The notes beneath the pieces were generated by a model. The model ran no database searches and was not told the DNA's origin. It saw nothing but the letters and a program-made list of their open reading frames with translations. DNA of 64,000 nt, from contig NC_134027.1 in assembly GCF_964204645.1 (NCBI RefSeq), forward strand, positions 27,578,485 through 27,642,484. Reading direction: 5' to 3'. A program made the position numbers and the translations under genes. Below are positions 25,390-36,700 of this stretch, one piece after another (the stretch's first letter is position 1; the number at the start of each line of letters is the position of its first letter). This stretch comes from Tubulanus polymorphus. Lineage: Eukaryota; Nemertea; Palaeonemertea; Tubulaniformes; Tubulanidae.

Positions 25390-28300
25390 TTAACTTTTAT
25401 TCTTCTTTTTCTTCTTTTTCCTCTTACTCGCAGACGTCTGATCGTCTGTGAATATATCGTCTAACATTTTACGTTTTTTATTCTCTTCTCGTTGAAGTTG
25501 TTCCCATTTTTGTCGATTCGCGAGAAAAACGTCGCATTTCGTTTTATTAAAAATCAATCGACCGAAGAACGATGTTTTCAGTTGAGAGCTGCTGCCTTTA
25601 CTCAATAATTCAACTATTCGTGTTTTCTGTTGTAAAGTCGCGTTGTTCCACAAAGCGTCGATCACTCGACTTCCAAATTTATCTACAGCCATACTAGCAT
25701 ACAGGCTCTATTCGAAATATAAATAGTTCAATCAGTCAATTTACGTGTGATTTAAAACAAACTACAATAAATTCGAATCTGAAAAACTCCAGACTTCATC
25801 CTAACTCTGACAAATACAACTATTTAACCAGGATTGCTACTGATATTAGACTCTGAATTATACTCAACACTAGACCTCCCTTCAATAACTGTCAACCCCT
25901 GTTATACTGCCCTCCAATATCAGTGGTATATCAGGGATTGACTGTAGTTCATCAGTTACAGTTTTAATGAATGATCAATCAACTCACCTCAAGTTTTTTA
26001 AACATTTTGTCCTTAGAAGATCTCGAAATAGTTGAACTGGAGAAGAACGCATCGAATACGTGGGAACCTTTAGCATCGCATGATAAGGTCTTCAAATCAA
26101 CCGGTTTCATATCGAGGAAACTATCGACAACTGATTGTGGATTAGAGAACTGTAACAGTTTCTGTACAATTAACGCTCCTTGTAGATTAATCACTCGCAG
26201 TAAAGGAGCAGCTGGTGGTATATCATCCTGTAATAACAAACAATCGATAAAACATAAAATACTTGACTCTTCTTAATTCAGGTATCAGTGGAAAAGTTCT
26301 GTTATTTACCTTTGATTGTGTGTCTTTTTGTTCCTCCTCCATTTTGTAAAATGTTTCAAACGTTTGAAGTGACGCGATCAATGGTAGAATTTTAACTTGT
26401 CTTTCCGCCGGTTCGTAACAGTGAAATACCTTCAGAAGTGCCTTAATCAAACAACAATAATCGTGATAACATCTGTTTCAGGAGAATATAGACATCAGGT
26501 AATATGACGTCTGCAGCTTACTCTGAGAATCTTATCTTCGTTACAATGAAGTCTTGTACAAGCTGCTGTCAGTTGTAAGATGACCCCCGTATGACCTTGA
26601 CTCATTATATCTTCTATATGTTTTTTCAATTTCTTCATCATATCGGAAAGCTATAAACATGAAACTACAAATAATAAATTCCTTTTCACTAAAACATTTC
26701 ACACTTTGTCCCGAGAATCGTACCTGACTAGAATCAACTCTTGTGAGGATTTTTTGTAAAATGAAGTTTGCAGTTGGACAAGTCGCCATTTCAAGAACCT
26801 TTTCCTGTATATATAGCTTGATTAGATGATTAAACTGTTTGGTGTTTGTTAAATCTATGAGTAGTTTCTCGATGAGGAATGAAGCTGTATTGTGACTGAA
26901 TACTTCCGGTAATCTGAAATACAACAACAGAATGACTGTTTGATAACGTTTATTAACTAAACCAGTCATCAATCGGATCTTCACCTCCTCCCGGATTCTG
27001 GGGCAGTCGCAGCTGAGATAAGTAATAGGATGAACATTTTCTAAACATTGTCCAGGATACGAGATAATATGAGACAATCATCTCTGGGATAAATACATTC
27101 ATCCATTTGTAATATATTGTTCGGGGGAAGCACCTGATAATCGGGGCACCCGATAATCTGAAGCAATCATCTCCAAGGAATCTGGTAGCTTGATATACGT
27201 ACGTGATGGTGTAATCACTAGTGATTTTAATAGTTCGAGTTTGTGTAAATAATTCTGGAAGTTCCAACACAAATTCCACGGTTTCTTCACATTTATCCGG
27301 TAAATATTTCTTCAATACGAGTAAAATTGTTTGTAATACTGGATTTCCGGGCATGTTGAATACATAACCTAAAAAACAATACAGTCAAACATCAAGGAAC
27401 AACCAGAGGCAGGGGTTAGGGTTATCAGGGGTAGGGTACTAGAGCGCACCGGTTAGGGTTTTCAGGGGTAGGGTACTAGAGCGCACCGGTTAGGGTTTTC
27501 AGGGGTAGGGTACTACAGCGCACCGGTTAGGGTACTAGGGGCTACGTACTTTTAACATTACGAATATTGTTCTTGTTGAATATAGCATCGACGTATCGCA
27601 AAAACATGTCCTTGAATAAAGGTCGAATCTCGCCGAGTTCAAGGTCGGATTGTACGATGGCGCCACCTACAAATAAATCAATCATTCGATCGAGAGGGAA
27701 ATTCTGCAGTAGATATCCGATCAAAGAAAAGGATTTGCATTGTACCTGATTTTTTGAATCTGGAGTTATCTCTGTTGAGTTGTTGACTGACTTGTGCACC
27801 TCCTAATATCTGTATGATACTCCTGACAATGTGTACGGAATGAGTATTACGTATATAAACATCTAGATCAGCGAGAATCAGTTGACCGAACGTTAAAACC
27901 TGATGTTCCAGGTTCGTAATCGCTTCTAAACTAACTTCAGATTCCGGCTTCATAAAATGCACGAATAACGAATCGATGAGAGTTTGTAGAACGTGACAAC
28001 CGGCCATGTCAGTCGCTAGGTCACCGATATCGGTTTCAATCGCCGCCCAGAACCGAGTCGAGTGCGTCTCGTTCGCTGACTTCAACATCGTTTCAACAAC
28101 GCGACTGACAGTTTGACTTTTAGATATCGCGGCAGCTTCTGAACTCATCTGAGTGAATACATTATCTAAAAACAGTTCTACAAAATAAACACAGAAATAC
28201 AAGTTAGTATTATACTGATGAAAAAGAGACAGTTGAAGTGACCAAGGCTAAGGAATCATTAAATCACAGGGATATACGTATTTGAAGTTTGGGGGGTGAA

Positions 28301-29310
28301 CTGTAGCTTATATCATCCAGTATTAAACCCCATAAAAACCTCGTTACAACCAACTCAGATACAACTATTCATCAGAATATAGAATTTCATCCCGAGCAAG
28401 AAAATTGGAATAATTTCACACTGGATATAACGAACTATCAGTTATAATAAACAGATTTTCTGTTCTCCTGAAGTTCGTTGTATCGAGGTTCCGCTGTATA
28501 TAGAACTATCGGTTATAACAAACAGATTTTCTGTTCTCCTGAAGTTCGTTGTAACGAGGTTCCGCTGTATATAGAACTATCGGTTATAACGAACAGATTT
28601 TCTGGTCTCCTGAAGTTCGTTGTAACGAGGTTCCGCTGTATATAGAACTATCGGTTATAACGAACAGATTTTCTGGTCTCCTGAAGTTCGTTGTATCGAG
28701 GTTCCGCTGTATATAGAACTATCGGTTATAACGAACAGATTTTCTGGTCTCCTGAAGTTCGTTGTATCGAGGTTCCGCTGTATATAGAACTATCAGTTAT
28801 AACGAACAGATTTTCTGGTCTCCTGAAGTTCGTTGTAACGAGGTTCCGCTGTATATAGAACTATCGGTTATAACGAACAGATTTTCTGGTCTCCTGAAGT
28901 TTGTTGTAACGAGGTTCCGCTGTATATAGAACTATCGGTTATAACGAACAGATTATCTGGTCTCGTGAAATTCGTTGTAACGAGGTTACACTGTAGTAGC
29001 TTAAATAGGCGTAGGGGCCTACTGGATGATCTCAGCTACAGAGTACAGTTCACCCCCAAACTTCAAATACGCGATCAAATTTACCTCTATCTTCATGATT
29101 GTTGGTATCTGATTGGTGGAATTCGGATTGCCATGTATCAGAAACTCTTCTGTAATATTCTAAAGTAGTTTCTGGTAGTTTACGTCTGCGTCCCTCTCCA
29201 CCCTCTCCAACAGCGCCACCTGCTTCTTCTTCATTATCGGCATCAAATTTTTTATTATGATTTCCAGGTTTCTTCTTCTTCTGGTGAAATGTTGATTTAT
29301 TTTTAGACAT
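25390..29310 (-). CDS. NOP9: Nucleolar protein NOP9 (Pumilio-repeat RNA-binding protein)
   Basis: RNA-binding Pumilio-like repeat protein needed for 18S rRNA processing in the nucleolus. Nine exons: 29085-29310, 27746-28177, 27550-27666, 27203-27368, 26724-26913, 26522-26650, 26310-26441, 25988-26227 and 25390-25707 give 649 residues in phase (human NOP9 is 636). The N terminus is Lys/Arg-rich (QKKKKPGNHNKKF) and then carries LEYYRRVSDTWQ. Pumilio-type segments follow: DMAGCHVLQTLIDSL, NTHSVHIVRSIIQILGG, NPVLQTILLVLKKYL, CPTANFILQKILTRV, LQGALIVQKLLQFSN and MAVDKFGSRVIDALW. The tail ends in a nuclear-localisation-like KRKKKKKKNKS. The phase-consistent end of exon 4 (DYTIT before LPEVFSHNTASF) is the least certain join. 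Intron 1 is filled by a large inverted-repeat element. The gene converges with the quinone oxidoreductase gene, with stops 157 bp apart. Confidence 0.92.
27415..27542. repeat. 37-bp tandem repeat, about 3.4 copies, with telomere-like GGGTTAGGG motifs
   Basis: The units share CACCGGTTAGGGTTTTCAGG, GGGTAGGGTACTAGAGCG. It lies in NOP9 intron 3, ending a few bases before the exon 3 donor. The GGTTAGGGT motif is telomere-like, but the array is a minisatellite and not a telomere tract. Confidence 0.8.
28265..29072. mobile_element. Inverted-repeat element with a 71-bp tandem array core (NOP9 intron 1)
   Basis: The left end GTATTTGAAGTTTGGGGG.GTGAACTGTA is mirrored at the right by ACAGTTCACCCCCAAACTTC and AAATAC, and ATCATCCAGTA pairs with TACTGGATGAT. 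Between them are about eight 71-bp units with TCGGTTATAACGAACAGATT, CTCCTGAAGTTCGTTG and ACGAGGTTCCGCTGTA. A single diverged unit recurs at 40620-40775. The AACGAGGTTCC.CTGTA theme recalls Tigger/pogo element ends, but this is an impression only. The right end lies 12 bp from the exon 1 donor. Confidence 0.8.
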
Positions 29311-31408
29311 TTTACACTTCTGAAATCAGACTGCATTATCTCAACAAATAACACCGAGCACTTATAAATCGTACACGTTCTGGTGACAATATTATTCAAT
29401 TGAATTGAATTTGATTGAAGAATTGATATTTCTTTATTTCTCAGACTGACTGAGATGATAGTGATGACAGGCCTATTTTAGCCTATATCAAGTTAAAGCC
29501 ATAGTTTGTAGTTGTTTCAAAGCTATTACTTGGTATTTTCCCTATAGCAGATAATGGTCAAACAACATGTGTTTTATCCTATCAGTTTTAGCCCTAACTG
29601 GCGAACCAGCCATCAGGTGGGGCGCCGATTTCCCGGATATGGACCATACTTTGATCTAACCCTAACCCTAGCCTACCACTGCCGGTGGAATTGAGTGGCG
29701 TCCATATCAAGGAAATCCCACGGAGGTGAGTGGTTCTGCGTATTGAGCAACAACGGAATTCCCTCTAACCTACTTATTTAAACAGGGATATCCCAATGTC
29801 AAATAACCAGTAATACTAATTAGCGAAAATGCCCGTACAAATCACGGGTTTAATTAACCGAGTCCAGTTTTAATTGAAAAAGCTTAAAACGGGTAAATTT
29901 CAATTATTTTCCTCGTAAAAAAGGAAGTAGCCAATAATAAAATAGCAATTCAACTGGGCGCTGCGGAAACTGGGAGGGACCAGGTACCGCGAGCGGCGGT
30001 GCCGGTAGAGCACTATAAATGTAGTAGTTTTTGTCACTTCATGCGGATTCGGCTGATTTTTATCGAAACGGGGCTGCTTCCTCACTCCCGACGGACGCAA
30101 GGCGTAGTAGTATATATTGTTCACATGACTATTTTTCCGCGGTCTCTCAGGAATCGGCGCTGGGTGAATCCGAGACTCCCGGGTTTTTATATCCTAAGTC
30201 GCAGCTCTCGCTGTCTTTCCTTAGAATAAAACCGATCTAATCTTCAACAATGATGAAGAGAGCACATGATATTTTCAGATGAAAAGAATTTATTGTAGAA
30301 TAAAGCGATATAAGACCTATAACGATCAATAATAGCGGCCCGGCGAGAAACCGAAATACCGTGACCGTCCTGCATAATTCCCGGGTTTTTATATAAAACC
30401 AGGGCCTGGTTTTATAGACTGATATTTTTTATCTTTAACCCGCTAACTCAATTGAAAATGAATTGAGTTAGCCCCTGGGTAAAAGTAACAATACCGGTCT
30501 ATAACTTAAACCGGCCCTAGGACGGTACATGAAATATTAACATCGATATACTGACTGTACATGAAACGAACATGTATTATAATCTAAAAGAGTAACAATT
30601 AAGAACGGTTACATCATAAGATGTGTAGAGACAGAATGTCAACTCTAATCTAAATTTGAGTTTGAATACAAACTGATATCATATTTGAAACATGATTTCG
30701 TACATTTTTAAATCTACGAAATTGCTTAACATAATATCACGCGTAAATAGACCCAAAGCTACGAATATAAAATATTTCAACATTTAAATGAAAAATTACG
30801 AGTAAGCGCTATATATAAATAAGCAGATGGATTGCAGGGCGGATCCAGGGTCCAATTTTGACAGCCACCTAGCCAAAGTTTTCAAAATACTTTCCAGAAT
30901 ATACTCAATGCGTAACGATTGAATATGCGAAACACTTTTCAGATGCACATCCTTAGAAAATTGTGCATGAAAATACATTTGAAAAGTTCTCCATTTGCCT
31001 TTCCAAAAATTAAGGCATTTCAGAGTTTTTGAGTGTCTCACGCGAGACATGTGAGGTACCCTAAATCCACCACTGGATTATTTATTAATAACAGGATCGT
31101 GGAATTAAGTAAAACCAATTATTGTTGTGATTTTTCCCACCCACATCGGTCATATTTAGATCCCCGGATGTAAACCATAGTGTATAAAATTTTTCCTAAA
31201 ATTCTACTTTTAATCATTTCGTTTAGAAATGATAGGTCAAGAGGAATGTTTAAATCGGATCAAATTTAGCGCAAGTATGTGCTTGAATTATATAATTGCA
31301 AAAATATATTCCATCGTTTAAAGAAAATACATGTGTGCACTGGTACACAATCTGTCACGTTCTCTTGGCTTTATTCGGCTTTCTCTATAACGAAAGTTCA
31401 TGGTAAAA
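29311..31408. other. Intergenic region with a duplicated gigaxonin-5' segment, a G+C-rich block and a MITE
   Basis: 29600-29835 is similar to 33550-33820, the region that ends in the gigaxonin start codon, including TAACCCTAACCCTAG and GAGCAACAACGGAATTCCCT. 29930-30240 is G+C-rich with TATA-like motifs and no convincing frame. 30403-30520 is a family C foldback. 30833-31075 has ends CAGGGCGGATCCAGGG and CTAAATCCACCACTG, typical of hAT-type MITEs. The rest is the 3' flank of the TRIM-like gene. Confidence 0.55.
30403..30520. mobile_element. Foldback element, family C (TTTTATAGACTGGTATT type)
   Basis: CAGGGCCTGGTTTTATAGACT at the left and a mirror at the right, with TCAATTGAAAATGAATTGAG in the centre. 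Other copies: 40220-40336 and 53416-53535. The array at 42270-42655 is a tandem derivative. Confidence 0.7.
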
Positions 31409-32860
31409 TCAATCAGCTTCCGTGATCAAGTATGTTGTCAAGCAATCTGACGAATTCGCAGTACAGATTGTGAGCCGTTCGGATTTTAACCGAACAACTC
31501 TCCACATTATTCTATCTATTCTACCTATAGAAATTTTGTCCGTTAGACTACCATCAGCATTGACTCTAATTTGCCAAACTGATGTTTCGTCGGTAGATTT
31601 AAGGCGTATAAACAAAATAATATAAGAACTGGTTGGACAGAATAGATGAATATTGTTGCAAGATCCAGGCTTACAGATTTCATTAAGGCTAATTCTATGT
31701 TTAACACTGAGTTGTGTATCATCTTGTACAATTTGATATAGAACTTCTTCATGTTCGCCGCCAACTACCATATAATAACACACAAGAATAATCTCCGCAT
31801 TCATTATTGTTATAACATCTCTGATAGTTGCATCAACGGTAAGCATCATCTTTGATTGTTTATCGATAAACCTCGTATTGGTATCTGCTGCAGCAGTGAC
31901 CGGTTTAATTTTGAAGTATGTAAGAACTTTCCCGAGGCCTATATATAACCGGTTGTTTGCAATGAAACATACACGGATGCTGTTGATTCCTGGCAATGTT
32001 GGGACAAACCCGGTACACTTGTAAAACTGTTGCCCGGCTGCTTCTGTTACTAAGTTATATCGGCGCACACTTATCTTACCTACACTTATGCAGAATGCGT
32101 ACAAAGAATTTGTTTCGTAATCCAGTCTTACTAGACAAAGGGATGGCATATTTTTGAATATTTTATCAGTAGAAACTTGATCAAGCTGATCATTCACAGC
32201 TGATCCCCTATCGAGCAGAATATTTCCATCCGGTAAAGTTGTCATTAACTCAGTTTGTAAGGAGAGCTTTGGATGACGCCTGTATTCAGAAATTTCGAAG
32301 GTTTTATGTTCGTTAGGTGTTTCTATTGGAGCTGGCGTCTCACACCTGACCCCTCCTACCGCTCCCGGAGGAATGACCTCTTCACATCCCACCAATTCTC
32401 CGAGGACGACATGTTTTGATGGTGATAGAGCACGTTTAAAATGAATATTCACATTTTCAACTTGAGTTGCTTCAACCAATGCATCAACATCTCCAACAGC
32501 AATTTGTATATGAGCATTAGTGAACTCTTCTATATCCTCTACATCTATTTGACCTTGTTCCATGTTAACCAATGACGACTCAAACATCGTCAACTTGTTC
32601 AAACATTTCGTAACCTTCTTCAGCGCATCCTTCGAGATTCCCTGTAATTCCTGTCGCCTGATATCAATCTGTGACTTGTACTCTTCATACCAAACATCTA
32701 GTTGTATTTTCATGTTGTCCACAGATAGTTTAACATCTTGTTCTACACTCTGTAGTTCAGCCATCCTCTCCTGTGTTGTGTTACTGATATTAGTGACAAG
32801 ATCAGTCAACATTGTCTTGCGAGTCTCAATATTCTTGATAGACCTTTGAAGCGCCATCAT
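31409..32860 (-). CDS. TRIM-like coiled-coil protein lacking RING and B-box
   Basis: Single coding exon of 483 residues. Residues 1 to about 110 are heptad-rich and charged (AELQSVEQDVKLSVDNMKIQ, DIRRQELQGISKDALKKV, NKLTMFESSLVNME), like the B-box C-terminal coiled coil of TRIM proteins. From about 175 onward the protein has strand-like segments reminiscent of the C-terminal region of invertebrate TRIM2/45/56-like proteins. The upstream bases AG-TAA-ATG put a stop directly before the start, and a good acceptor (TTTGTATTTCAG) lies 6 bases before the ATG, so upstream exons are non-coding. No Cys/His zinc pattern is present in the frame, so ubiquitin-ligase activity is not expected. It could be a TRIM derivative that lost its N terminus or an unrelated coiled-coil protein. 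Confidence 0.6.
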   Translation of the reverse strand: MMALQRSIKNIETRKTMLTDLVTNISNTTQERMAELQSVEQDVKLSVDNMKIQLDVWYEEYKSQIDIRRQELQGISKDALKKVTKCLNKLTMFESSLVNMEQGQIDVEDIEEFTNAHIQIAVGDVDALVEATQVENVNIHFKRALSPSKHVVLGELVGCEEVIPPGAVGGVRCETPAPIETPNEHKTFEISEYRRHPKLSLQTELMTTLPDGNILLDRGSAVNDQLDQVSTDKIFKNMPSLCLVRLDYETNSLYAFCISVGKISVRRYNLVTEAAGQQFYKCTGFVPTLPGINSIRVCFIANNRLYIGLGKVLTYFKIKPVTAAADTNTRFIDKQSKMMLTVDATIRDVITIMNAEIILVCYYMVVGGEHEEVLYQIVQDDTQLSVKHRISLNEICKPGSCNNIHLFCPTSSYIILFIRLKSTDETSVWQIRVNADGSLTDKISIGRIDRIMWRVVRLKSERLTICTANSSDCLTTYLITEAD

Positions 32861-33788
32861 TTACTCTGAAATACAAATGTTCACAATATAATGTATGTTG
32901 AAGTTAATGTAGATCAGGTCCATAGTAAGTTACCTGAAAATATCTGATCGTGAAACTGAACTACAGAGGTTACTGACTAACAGGTCCAGGGACATCATGC
33001 CCACTTTGTTAAATTCTTGGCAATCTGACAATATTTAACACCCCCTTACCGACCCGTCCAGCTGGTGAACAAAATCGACCTCAGAAATCAATGACCTTGA
33101 AACTAACCACAATGATTGAAAATTAATGTACATATGAAAAATCCAAAAATTGATCCAAGTGTCAACAAAATTTTCCTGAGAGTCAGCCATTTTGATAGGG
33201 CCAGTTTTTTGTAGAATTGGGTTTAAACCAAATCTAAACAAATACAAAAGCACCATCAACAGACGGACGAACATTCAACGCTATAGCGTTCAATAATCCA
33301 CTGGGACTTAAGACTTAGGGGCGGGGGTAGGCTCATATCAAAAACGAAAGTGAAAGTGAATGATAGATTCTAACTTTCTGCCTACTTTCCTGAAATAAAG
33401 GCCATGTGACATGGTTTTAAATGTAAGCGTAACATACCCAATGAATAATGAAACAGGTAACAGACGATGAAATATAGACTTACGTTGTTTTTCAGTTGTT
33501 TTAATGAAGATCAACGAAGGATTTCTTGTGAATGCGTTTCAGCGCCTCTCTATCGAGCCAGCCACTTCAGTATTTCCCCCATATGGATGTCACCTAACCC
33601 TAACCCTAGCTCTTTACACTAGCGCCGTCTTCAGAATTGAGTGGCGTCCATATCACGGAAATCCACTTGAGGTGAATGGTTCTGCGTGTCGAGCAACAAC
33701 GGAATTCCCTCTGACCTAGTTTAACCAGGGATTCCTATGGAATTCTCTCTAACCAACTTCTCTAAATGAGGGATATCCCTTTGTCAAA
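32861..33788. promoter_or_regulatory. Head-to-head region between the TRIM-like gene and gigaxonin
   Basis: Contains the 5' UTR acceptor of the TRIM-like gene (exon edge at 32865), a partial family D element (32929-32985) and, at 33550-33788, the segment duplicated at 29600-29835. Two TAACCCTAACCCTAG-like telomeric motifs occur, one in each duplicate. No TATA box was recognised. Confidence 0.5.
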
Positions 33789-36700
33789 ATGGCCAGTATT
33801 AGTGATAATGTCGATGCCGCTTCAGTAAACGGCACAAATACTTGTAAACTGTTCCACGCCTTACATTCAGTTAATGTTCTAAAGAGTCTCAATGAAACAA
33901 GGAAGAACAGATCTCTGTGCGATGGTATAGTTTTAGTTTCTGGTGAAGAGGTTGCTGTTCAGAAGGGAATGCTCGCTGCATGCAGTCCATATTTCAGGTC
34001 TGTCCAGTGTTTTGTCTGTCTGTAAACTGTTTGTTTGAAAGGCCACTTTTCCTTTAAATGTCCCTAACGTTATAGCATATCCACACAATGGCCTGTTATA
34101 CAATTTTTAGGGCTACACGTAAATAAAGATTTCTGGCCCGTGTCACTGCCTGTTGAAAATACATCGTCATTTGATTGGTTAGATTCAGACTTATGTCTCA
34201 CTTGGCCAACAATATCTAGTATCCGCTAGGGTAGTACTTTGATTTGGGCCCTCGGCTGTAGAGGCCTTCAAACATGGCCTCTACGGCCTATTATAGCGCG
34301 CACATGTTCTATCTTATACACAGTGTTTATACATTTATTTCTGCTCTAAGTAACTTTATTGTTTGTACGATACGGACTTCTAACGCGAGGGACCGAGTTA
34401 GCATCCGAACCCACCCCCAGGACTCGAGCTACAACCAGCCTTTCAAACCCATCTCCACCATCACTGCGCCAACCTGTACCAGCAGAATAATCAGCCTGTT
34501 GATTGATTGAGGCTGGTAACCAGGATGATGATGATGACCCTGAATTTTGATTTGTCATGCGAGCTCGTGAGTTCTGAAGTTTCGATCTCGTAGAATGATG
34601 ATGTTTGATATATAATATTTTCAGAGCTGTATACACATATGATCACCACTCCGTAACCGATGCTGCTGCTGCTGCTGAAGCTGTTGTCCTCGACGATATT
34701 TCTACGCAGACATTCGCTCAGATTCTAGAATACATTTACACATCAGTGATCACTTTAAATGAAGAGAATATTCAGGATATTTTACAAGCTGCAGATTTAT
34801 TGTTACTCGCCGAGTTGAAATCGTTATGCTGTGAATACCTCGAACAATGTCTATCGTCTAATAATTGTCTGGGAATTATTGATTTTTCTGAGCGGTATTC
34901 CTGTCCACGGGTTCTTTATAAAGCTCAGCAATATCTTCACGAACATTTCAGGTAAGTATCAAATGATCTTGTTTTACCTGAGTCCGTGTATACAGTCCAC
35001 ATACCGGTAATCTTCAATCTAACATCCAGTTACCCCTAGGGCCGGTTGCACAGTCTAGTCTGAGACCAACTTAGTTCTGTAGCCAATTTAACAACTTAAG
35101 ACCAGTTTTAAGGTTTTAAGTCATTGGTTTGGGCTGCCCAGGTGACCAGCTTTACACCAATAACAGCCTAGGGTTTAGTCAGGGTGGTCTGTTTATATGG
35201 ATCTGGTAAACAATGAAAACCCTAGTTGTGACCTGTCTGTTGCGACCAGATCTAGCTCGGTCAGTCTATAATCATAACGACAGATACTATAGTTGTTTGA
35301 GGTGATCACCGTCTCAATGTTTTTGATTGTAGTGAAGTGATGAATTCAGAAGAGTTTGGACAGCTTTCTACATCGAAATTACAAACTTTACTGCAAGAAA
35401 ACAAACTGAAAGTTCATTCAGAGAGTACAATATTGAACGCTATAATAAACTGGATCAGCGGCGATCGAAAGCAGAATCGAACCGATCAATTCAAACATCT
35501 TGTTTCTAACTGTGTTCGTATTTCACAATTAGAAATAAATCGAATAAATCTTCCTCGGAAACTCGATTGGTTAAAACAAACTGATTTGCATAAATTATTG
35601 CGAGATTTAAAACCAAAGAATGAGAATTCTTCGGCTCGTGGTTATTGCGATGTGTTAGTTACAGCTGGTGGCGAAGGCTCTTCTGATCAAAAGTAAAAAT
35701 AACTGAATTCCGAATGAGTTTCATGATTTATTCACGGATCAGTATTAATAGTTATTTTGTATGAATTTTAGCGATTGTGATGTTGCGACAGTTGAAGCAA
35801 AATCAACAGTTCGGTTTATAATACCACACAACGGAACGAACGCACGTTGCGAACAGTGGTTAGATTTACCTGCTATGAGCTCACCTAGAATTGGACATGG
35901 ATTAGTTGAAGCAGGTTTGTATTAGTCGTATTCAGTTCTGTTCCAACCTCGCTTACCAGGGGTCGGTTCCATAGACAGGGATTAGACTTAAGACCAGTCT
36001 AAGACAAACTGAGTTCTATAGCCAATCTAACAAGACCAGTCTTAAGGTTTAAGTCCACTTTTGGTCTTAAGTGTTGCCTATGGAACCGGCTCCTGCCGAA
36101 CACAAACTCTAGCTGCGGTTCCTTCATTGTTTGGCTGGACAGGTTCCCACGGCAATCAGTCTATGTTGTATTTAAGCCAATCAAATGCGATGTTATTCAA
36201 TGACAGATTCGCTTTATCGATACCACGCATCTGATTGGTTCAATACACGTAGGTTACTGGTAGTAATGACTTCTCTTGATTAAGTCTGTTTACTCCAGTA
36301 AACTGCTCCTAAAACGGTTCAGTCAGCCCGATTAAACCGTAAAGGTTTGCTGGTTTGAGTAAACCAGTCCTAACTCTGTAACTCTGTGTGTCGAATGAGT
36401 ATTCTTCTAATATCCAGAACCCAGTTCCACAGTTGTGAGTTAGAGTTAACTCTGAGTTAAAGTTAGTTCATTTTCAATGTTTTAACCCAGGGTCAAATCT
36501 TAACTCAGAACTGTGGAACTGGACCCAGTTGGTATCCAGACACTGTTTTAGGGGTAAAACCTTATCTGAAATTGTGTCTGTTATTAATATGATGACTGTA
36601 TATATTTCTAGGCGGTTGTCTGTTTGTGATTGGAGGTAGAGATAACAGCGGTAACATTTTAAACACCGGTGAGAAATTCAACCCTGAAACTAACAACTGG

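Noticed and set aside
29655-29672. Interstitial telomere sequence (CCCTAACCCTAA)
   Set aside because: Only about two units, repeated inside a duplicated segment; too short to call telomeric.
34346-34636. Minus-strand frame of 96 codons inside gigaxonin intron 1
   Set aside because: Low-complexity Ser-rich frame with no splice support, antisense to a confirmed gene.
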